A stretch of DNA of 64,000 nt from UBA2357 sp041916775 (GTDB lineage: Bacteria; Pseudomonadota; Gammaproteobacteria; Burkholderiales; Rhodocyclaceae), in the NCBI GenBank assembly GCA_041916775.1, contig JAYRYZ010000026.1, positions 9,346 through 73,345 on the forward strand. The letters run 5' to 3'. The notes below the pieces were generated by a model that saw nothing but the letters and a program-made list of their open reading frames with translations, made no database searches and was not told where the DNA came from. The translations under genes were made by a program, and so were the position numbers. Each line of letters starts with the position of its first letter. Position 1 is the first letter of the stretch. This document shows positions 58,756 through 64,000 of this stretch, piece by piece.

Positions 58756-60480
58756 ATGAAGAATGTCGCGCAAGTCGACGCCGATGTGATCGTCGTGGGC
58801 GCCGGCCCGGTGGGGCTGAGCCTGGCCAGCATGCTGGGCCAGCACGGGGTGAAGACGATGCTGCTGGAACGCGGCGACGAGCTGATCGACTATCCGCGCG
58901 CGGTCGGCATGGACGACGAGTGCCTGCGCACCCTGCAGGGTATCGGCATGGCCGAGGCGGTGCTGCCGCACCTCACCCCTTTCCACTGGATGCGCTTCGT
59001 CACGCGCAGCGGCCGCTGCTTCGCGTCCATCGAACCGCGCACCGACGAGTTCGGCTGGTCGCGCCGTAACGCCTTCAACCAGCCGCTGGTCGACCGTGTG
59101 CTGCTCGATGGCCTGAAGCGCTTCGACAACGTCGACGTGCGTCTCGGCCATGACGTGCTGCGCTTCGAGCAGGACGCCGACGGCGTGAGCCTGGACGTGA
59201 AGCGCAGCGACGGCAGCACCCTCGCATTGCGCACCCGCTGGCTGGTCGCGAGCGACGGCGGACGCAGCCCGATCCGCACCGCACTCAACGTCGGCTTCGG
59301 CGGCTTCACCGACACCTCGAAGTGGCTGGTGGTGGATGTGCGCAACGATCCGCTCGGCGTCCCCAACATCTACATGCACTGCGACCCTTCCCGCCCGTAT
59401 GTGTCGGTCGCGCTCCCCGACTCGATCCGCCGCTTCGAATTCATGATCTTCGAGAACGAATCCGAAGAGGAGATGACGATGCCGCACAACATGGCCAAGC
59501 TGATGGCCAAGGTGCTGCCGCCGGGGGTGGATGCGAACAGCCTCGACTACATCCGCAAGCGCGTCTACACCCACAACGCGCGCATCGCCGACCGCTGGAA
59601 GGTGGGCCGCGTGATGCTCGCCGGTGACGCGGCGCACATCATGCCGGTGTGGCAGGGTCAGGGCTACAACACCGGCATGCGTGATGCCGCCAACCTCGGC
59701 TGGAAGCTCGCCTATGTGGTCAAGGGCATCGCCTCCGAGAAGCTGCTCGACACCTACCAGCTCGAGCGCCCGCCGCATGCCAAGGCGATGATCGACCTGT
59801 CGGTGACCGCCGGCCGCATCTTCTCGCCGCGCAAGGCCTGGGTGGTGGCCGCGCGCGACTTCGCGACCTGGGCGTTGAACCTGGTGCCACCGGCCAAACG
59901 CTACTTCACCGAGATGCGCTTCAAGCCCATGCCGAAGTACGAAACCGGTCTGGTGGTCAGCGAGGCGGAGGTGAACGTCGAGCCGGGCTTCATGCAACTC
60001 GCCGGGCAGCTGCTGCGCAAGACGCCGCTGATCGGCCGGCTGATGCCGAAGAAGCGCGTCAAGCGCAGCTCGCCGGTTGGCAAGCTCTTCATCCAGCCAC
60101 GGGTGCGCACCCGCGACGGCGAGGTGAAGCTGCTCGACGACGTGCTCGGCAACGGCTTCGCGCTGGTGTGCTGGGGCGTGGACCCGAGCTTCTGGCTGAA
60201 TGCTCGCAGCCGCGAAATCCTCGCCGCACTGGGCGGCCGCATCGTCACCGTGAAGCCGGTGGTGCAGATCCGGCGCGACAAGGACATCGGCCCGGACGCG
60301 ATCGTCGTCGGCGACGAGCAGATGCGCCTTAAGGAGTGGTTCGGCAGCGTCCCCGGCGCGGTCGCGGTGATCCGCCCGGACCGCTTCGTCGCCGGCCTCG
60401 CCTACCCGGTCAAGATCAACGAGCTGCTCGCCCAGCTCGCCGACAAGATGGGTCTCGAACGCCCCAAGGGAGCCGCCTGA
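58756..60480 (+). CDS. mhpA: 3-(3-hydroxyphenyl)propionate/3-hydroxycinnamate hydroxylase MhpA
   Basis: 574-residue FAD monooxygenase that ortho-hydroxylates 3-(3-hydroxyphenyl)propionate to the catechol using NADH and O2. Blocks: IVVGAGPVGLSLASMLGQHG near residue 13, DGGRSPIRTALN around 174, and the GDAAHIMPVWQGQGYNTGMRDAANLGWKLA active region around 290. A C-terminal thioredoxin-like tail (about 420-574) matches the family. AGGAGA precedes the ATG. The stop overlaps the mhpB start (TGATG). Its substrate range could include other phenolic acids. Confidence 0.9.
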   Translation: MKNVAQVDADVIVVGAGPVGLSLASMLGQHGVKTMLLERGDELIDYPRAVGMDDECLRTLQGIGMAEAVLPHLTPFHWMRFVTRSGRCFASIEPRTDEFGWSRRNAFNQPLVDRVLLDGLKRFDNVDVRLGHDVLRFEQDADGVSLDVKRSDGSTLALRTRWLVASDGGRSPIRTALNVGFGGFTDTSKWLVVDVRNDPLGVPNIYMHCDPSRPYVSVALPDSIRRFEFMIFENESEEEMTMPHNMAKLMAKVLPPGVDANSLDYIRKRVYTHNARIADRWKVGRVMLAGDAAHIMPVWQGQGYNTGMRDAANLGWKLAYVVKGIASEKLLDTYQLERPPHAKAMIDLSVTAGRIFSPRKAWVVAARDFATWALNLVPPAKRYFTEMRFKPMPKYETGLVVSEAEVNVEPGFMQLAGQLLRKTPLIGRLMPKKRVKRSSPVGKLFIQPRVRTRDGEVKLLDDVLGNGFALVCWGVDPSFWLNARSREILAALGGRIVTVKPVVQIRRDKDIGPDAIVVGDEQMRLKEWFGSVPGAVAVIRPDRFVAGLAYPVKINELLAQLADKMGLERPKGAA

Positions 60481-61427
60481 TGGACGCGATGCTGCAGTGC
60501 CTGTCGCACACCCCGCTCAAGGGCTACCACGACCCGGCAGCGCCCATCGTCGCCGAGGCCGCAGATGTGGTCGCGCGGCTGCGCGCGGAGGTCGAGGCCT
60601 TCGATCCTCAGGTGATCTACCTCTTCTGGCCCGACCACCTGAACGGCTTCTTCCTCGACATCATGCCGCAGTTCTGCATCGGCATCGCGGCCGAGTCGGT
60701 GGGTGACTACCAGACCGGTGCCGGCCCCCTGCAGGTGCCGCGCGCGCTTGCCGAGGCCTGCGCCGACGCGGTGGTGGCGGCCGACATCGACCTCGGGTTC
60801 TCCTACCGCATGCAGGTGGACCACGGCTGCGCCCAGCCGCTGGAGGAACTCACCGGCGCGCTCGACCGCTACCCGGTCGTGCCGATCTTCATCAACGCGG
60901 TCGCGCCGCCGGTGGTGAGCTTCCGTCGTGCGCGCCTGCTGGGCGAGGCCGTGGGCCGGTTCGCGCGTGGCCGCGGCGAGCGCGCGCTCTTCATCGGCTC
61001 GGGCGGCCTGTCGCACAATCCGCCCGTGCCGCAGCTCGCGACCACCAGCGATCCGGAGGTGATCCAGCGCCTCATCAACAACCGCAACCCGTCGCCGGAA
61101 GCGCGCGCCGCGCGCCAGGCACGCACGATCGCTGCGGCGCGCGCCTTCACCGCCGGCACCAGCACCTTGCACCCGCTCAACGCCGAATGGGATCAGGCAT
61201 TGATGTCCCGGCTCGCCGAACGCGACTGGACGGCACTGGACGCCTATCGCAACGACGAGATCACCGCTGCGGCAGGCGGCTCGGCGCACGAGGTCAAGAC
61301 CTGGGTTGCCGCCGTCGCCGCGATGGAGGCGGCCTGCGCCGGACGCTGGCGCAGTGCCCAGCGCTACTACCGCGAGATCCCGGAGTGGATCGCCGGCTTC
61401 GGCGCCCTCAGCGGACGATCCGGCTGA
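60480..61427 (+). CDS. mhpB: 3-carboxyethylcatechol 2,3-dioxygenase MhpB (extradiol, LigB-type)
   Basis: 315-residue Fe(II) extradiol dioxygenase that opens the ring of 2,3-dihydroxyphenylpropionate. Blocks: CLSHTPLK near residue 7 with active-site His, IYLFWPDHLNGFF with Asp/His, GSGGLSHNPPVP around 177 with His, and LHPLNAEWDQ near 225. It is type III (LigB-like), not the vicinal oxygen chelate type. It is coupled to mhpA by one-base overlap. The next steps (mhpC, mhpD, mhpF, mhpE) are not seen; a transporter cluster follows. Confidence 0.92.
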   Translation: MDAMLQCLSHTPLKGYHDPAAPIVAEAADVVARLRAEVEAFDPQVIYLFWPDHLNGFFLDIMPQFCIGIAAESVGDYQTGAGPLQVPRALAEACADAVVAADIDLGFSYRMQVDHGCAQPLEELTGALDRYPVVPIFINAVAPPVVSFRRARLLGEAVGRFARGRGERALFIGSGGLSHNPPVPQLATTSDPEVIQRLINNRNPSPEARAARQARTIAAARAFTAGTSTLHPLNAEWDQALMSRLAERDWTALDAYRNDEITAAAGGSAHEVKTWVAAVAAMEAACAGRWRSAQRYYREIPEWIAGFGALSGRSG

Positions 61428-61551
61428 TCGCGCCGAACGCCCTGCGAGACGACAGAAACACCGCAACAGACAACACCGCACCGGATCACGCAGCCCCCGA
61501 CAACGCACCACCCCATAAACGCAGCACACCCAGAGAGACCAGGAGACAACC

Positions 61552-62703
61552 ATGACGCTTCGCGCCCCGACCCGTTCGACCCATATCGCTGCCGCCCTCA
61601 GCCTCGCCCTCGCCGCCGGTCCGGCGCTCGCGGACATCAACATCGGCGTGGTGTTCTCGCTCACCGGCCCGGCCGCCTCGCTCGGCGCCGAGACGCGCAA
61701 GGCCATCGCGCTGATGCCCGAGACGCTGGCCGGCGAGAAGATCAACTACATCGTCCTCGACGATGCCACCGACCCGACCAATGCGGTCAAGAACACCCGC
61801 AAGCTGATCGGCGAGCACCAGGTCGACGCAATCATCGGCCCCAACCTCATCACCAACGGCATGGCGATGGCCGACGTCGTCAACGAGGCCAAGGTGCCGA
61901 TGCTGTCGATCGCGCCGATCTCGGTACCCGCCGACAAGCACGCCTGGGCTTTCCGCGTCGAGCCGACCGCCGGCGTCATGGTGAGCCGCGTCGTCGAGGA
62001 CATGAAGGCGCAGGGCGTGAAGACGGTTGCCTTCATCGGCTTCTCGGACTCCTGGGGTGAGCTGCTGCTGAAGGCGCTCACCGACGCCACCGCGGCGGCC
62101 GGCATCCAGCTCGTCGCGACGGAGCGCTACGCCCGCACCGACACCTCGGTCACCGGCCAGACGCTCAAGGTGCTCTCGGCACGTCCGGATGCGGTGTTCG
62201 TCGGCGGATCCGGCACCCCCGCCGCCCTGCCCCAGACCACGCTGCGCGAGCGCGGCTACAAGGGCCCGATCTATCAGTCGCACGCGGTCGCCAATCGCGA
62301 GTTCCTGCGCCTTGGCGGCAAGAACGTCGAAGGTGCGCGCCTGCCCGTGGCGCCGGTGCTGGTCGCCGAGCAACTGCCCGACGGCCACCCCAACAAGGCC
62401 GCCGGCGTGGCTTTCCTGCAGACGCTGGAAGGCAAGCTCGGCGCCGATTCCCGCTCCACCTTCGCCGGTGCCGCGTGGGACGCCTGGCTGCTGCTGGAAG
62501 GCGCGATGAAGACCTCGCTGCAGACCGCCAAACCGGGCACGCCCGAGTTCCGCGACGGCATCCGCAAGGGGCTCGAGGCCACCGCCAACCTGGTCGGCGT
62601 CAATGGCAGCTACACCCTCAGCGCCGAAGACCATGGCGGCTACAACCCGAATGCGGTCGTGCTGATCGAGGTCGCCGACGGCAAGTGGAAGCTCGTCAAG
62701 TAA
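61552..62703 (+). CDS. Periplasmic binding protein of a branched-chain-amino-acid-type ABC transporter
   Basis: 383 residues with a signal peptide about 1-23 (ALA-D) and a family-1 bilobed fold: NIGVVFSLTGPAASLGAETRKAI, DDATDPTNAVKNTRKLIGEHQVDAIIGP, PMLSIAPISVP. It follows mhpB after 124 bases and precedes livH, so its ligand is likely the aromatic acid substrate rather than leucine. The 62704-62843 gap contains no gene. E. coli uses an MFS permease (MhpT) instead; none is seen here. Confidence 0.88.
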   Translation: MTLRAPTRSTHIAAALSLALAAGPALADINIGVVFSLTGPAASLGAETRKAIALMPETLAGEKINYIVLDDATDPTNAVKNTRKLIGEHQVDAIIGPNLITNGMAMADVVNEAKVPMLSIAPISVPADKHAWAFRVEPTAGVMVSRVVEDMKAQGVKTVAFIGFSDSWGELLLKALTDATAAAGIQLVATERYARTDTSVTGQTLKVLSARPDAVFVGGSGTPAALPQTTLRERGYKGPIYQSHAVANREFLRLGGKNVEGARLPVAPVLVAEQLPDGHPNKAAGVAFLQTLEGKLGADSRSTFAGAAWDAWLLLEGAMKTSLQTAKPGTPEFRDGIRKGLEATANLVGVNGSYTLSAEDHGGYNPNAVVLIEVADGKWKLVK

Positions 62704-62843
62704 TTCCGTTCCAACCCTCCACGCCGGGCGCACGCTGCGCCCGGCCCCCGCCGTCGTCGGGAGGTCTCCTGCCGCGCAAGCATGGTCCGCCCGTGCCTGC
62801 CGCGCCATGACGCCCGGCGAGGCGCCCGCATGGAGACCTCTTC

Positions 62844-63881
62844 ATGGATTTCGATATCGGATTGATGCTGGGCCAGGACGGCATCACCAACGGCGCGATC
62901 TACGCGCTGCTGGCGATGGCGCTGGTGCTGGTGTTCGCCGTCACCCGGGTGATCTTCATCCAGCAGGGCGAGTTCGTTGCCTACGGCGCGCTCACCCTTG
63001 CGATGCTGCAGACCGGAACCCTGCCAGCCACCGCATGGCTACTGCTGATCATGGGTGCAGCGGTTACGGCCGTCGAAGGCACCGCCGCGATGCGCGCCGG
63101 CCAGTCGCATCGTCTGGCCGCGCTGGCGGGCTGGAACCTCGCCTATCCGCTCGCGCTGCTCGCGATCCTCTTCGTGCTGCCCGTCGCTCAGCTGCCACTC
63201 GCGCTGCAGGTGGTGCTGGCGCTCGCGATCGTCGTGCCGATGGGGCCGATGATGTATCGCCTGGTGTATCAACCGATCGCCGCCGCGCCGGTGCTGATCC
63301 TGCTGATCGTCTCGGTGGCGACGCACATCGCGATGGTCGGACTCGGGCTGGTCTTCTTCGGCGCCGAGGGCCAGCGCACACCGGCCTTCTCCGAGGCCCG
63401 CTTCACTCTCGGCCCGCTCGATGTCACCGGCCAGACCCTGTGGGTGCTGAGCGCATCGGCCGCGCTGATCGTCGCGCTCTACCTTTTCTTCGAGCGCAGC
63501 ATCTATGGCAAGGCGCTGCGCGCCACTGCGCTCAACCGCACCGGGGCTCGACTGATGGGCATCCCGCCCGGACTCGCCGGGCGCCTGACCTTTCTCCTCG
63601 CCGCGCTGATCGGCGCCCTCTCCGGGGTGCTGATCGCACCGATCACCACGATCTACTACGACTCCGGCTTCCTGATCGGCCTGAAAGGCTTCGTCGCGGC
63701 GATCATCGGCGGGCTCGCGAGCTACCCGCTGGCAGCCGCCGGGGCGATTCTGGTGGGCCTGCTCGAAGCGTTCAGCTCGTTCTGGGCCAGCGCCTACAAG
63801 GAAGTGATCGTGTTCACCCTGATCATCCCGGTGCTGGTGTGGCGCTCGCTCACCAGCCATCACATGGAGGAAGAGGAATGA
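62844..63881 (+). CDS. Branched-chain-amino-acid-type ABC permease LivH
   Basis: 345-residue inner-membrane permease with about nine helices; the LivH signature YGKALRATALNRTGARLMGI with downstream IGALSGVLIAPITTI is present. An N-terminal GQDGITNGAIYALLAMALVLVFAVTRVIFIQQGEFVAYG block is also characteristic. A loop of about 45 residues (65-110) is longer than in E. coli LivH. Its stop overlaps the LivM start by four bases (ATGA). Confidence 0.92.
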   Translation: MDFDIGLMLGQDGITNGAIYALLAMALVLVFAVTRVIFIQQGEFVAYGALTLAMLQTGTLPATAWLLLIMGAAVTAVEGTAAMRAGQSHRLAALAGWNLAYPLALLAILFVLPVAQLPLALQVVLALAIVVPMGPMMYRLVYQPIAAAPVLILLIVSVATHIAMVGLGLVFFGAEGQRTPAFSEARFTLGPLDVTGQTLWVLSASAALIVALYLFFERSIYGKALRATALNRTGARLMGIPPGLAGRLTFLLAALIGALSGVLIAPITTIYYDSGFLIGLKGFVAAIIGGLASYPLAAAGAILVGLLEAFSSFWASAYKEVIVFTLIIPVLVWRSLTSHHMEEEE

Positions 63882-64000
63882 AATCCGGCCTCTCCGCACG
63901 CCACCTGCTCACGGGCTTCCTCGCCCTGCTGCTCGTGGCCCCGCTGGTGCTGTCGCCGTTCTACGTGACGCTCCTGAACTACATCGGGCTCTACGCGATG
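63878..64000 (+). CDS. Branched-chain-amino-acid-type ABC permease LivM (5' part only, cut by window edge)
   Basis: The first 41 codons are visible: a short basic N-terminus, a hydrophobic helix (about 10-30) and a second segment FYVTLLNYIGLYAM, the typical LivM beginning. Overlapping ATGA with livH shows coupling. LivF and LivG ATPase genes should follow outside the window. Confidence 0.85.
   Translation, partial: MKSGLSARHLLTGFLALLLVAPLVLSPFYVTLLNYIGLYAM

Overview
The window is high-G+C, densely packed chromosomal DNA. It most resembles a denitrifying betaproteobacterium of the Thauera/Azoarcus/Aromatoleum type (Rhodocyclales). That placement is inferred from gene content: a cytochrome cd1 (nirS) denitrification locus with a fused nirDL gene, hpnCDE squalene genes, an mhp-type aromatic catabolic cluster with an ABC importer, actP with a DUF485 partner, and Pat-type acyl-CoA ligase/acetyltransferase. 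I saw no rRNA, tRNA, CRISPR array, phage or insertion sequence. Both edges cut through genes.

Layout. 1-3.6 kb (minus): an AttEFGH-like exporter (ATPase, double FtsX-type permease, and an edge-truncated AttH-like lipocalin). 3.9-6.9 kb (plus): hpnC-hpnD-hpnE for squalene. 6.9-8.2 kb: divergent ybbA-like ATPase and tesA-like esterase. 8.2-10.9 kb: selD divergent from mnmH (tRNA selenouridine), then a methyltransferase. 11.1-17.8 kb: PAS histidine kinase, Pat/YfiQ-like acetyltransferase, hexose-phosphate mutarotase, lysC. 18.1-23.8 kb: small HTH protein, queD, fatty-acid desaturase, PLD-like nuclease, RsmB-like rRNA methyltransferase, DUF3108 protein, purN. 23.9-33.1 kb: MASE1-CHASE-GGDEF-EAL protein, mutL, YqaA-like protein, then a probable operon miaA / periplasmic solute-binding protein / diguanylate cyclase. 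33.2-39.4 kb: 75-residue orphan, CYTH protein, map, glnD, YqhA-like protein, rarD. 39.6-44.0 kb: TctDE-like two-component system divergent from DUF485-actP acetate uptake.

Denitrification island, 44.1-56.2 kb. Heme d1 genes nirC-nirF-nirDL-nirG-nirH-nirJ-nirN read leftward. nirE reads rightward from the same intergenic region. nirS reads leftward and norC-norB rightward from a second shared region. Three FNR/DNR-like 14-mers in these two regions sit at class II (about -41.5) spacing from plausible -10 boxes. The single box between nirC and nirE appears able to serve both directions. The locus therefore holds nitrite reductase, most of its heme d1 assembly pathway and the NO reductase that removes its toxic product. 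norD, norQ and a nirM-type donor cytochrome are not in the window.

56.3-64 kb: a flavocytochrome-like ferric reductase-family protein, then an aromatic degradation cluster. The cluster has an IclR-type regulator divergent from mhpA-mhpB (3-(3-hydroxyphenyl)propionate hydroxylase and ring-cleavage dioxygenase), followed by a branched-chain-amino-acid-type ABC importer (binding protein, LivH, start of LivM) that probably brings in the aromatic acid.

Most genes belong to known families. The observations most worth following up are regulatory: the shared FNR-type promoters, an 11-bp-phased repeat array in front of DUF485-actP, a 14-bp duplication that rebuilds the miaA start, and an unexplained structured leader before map. 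The main gene-level candidate is the binding-protein/diguanylate-cyclase pair.
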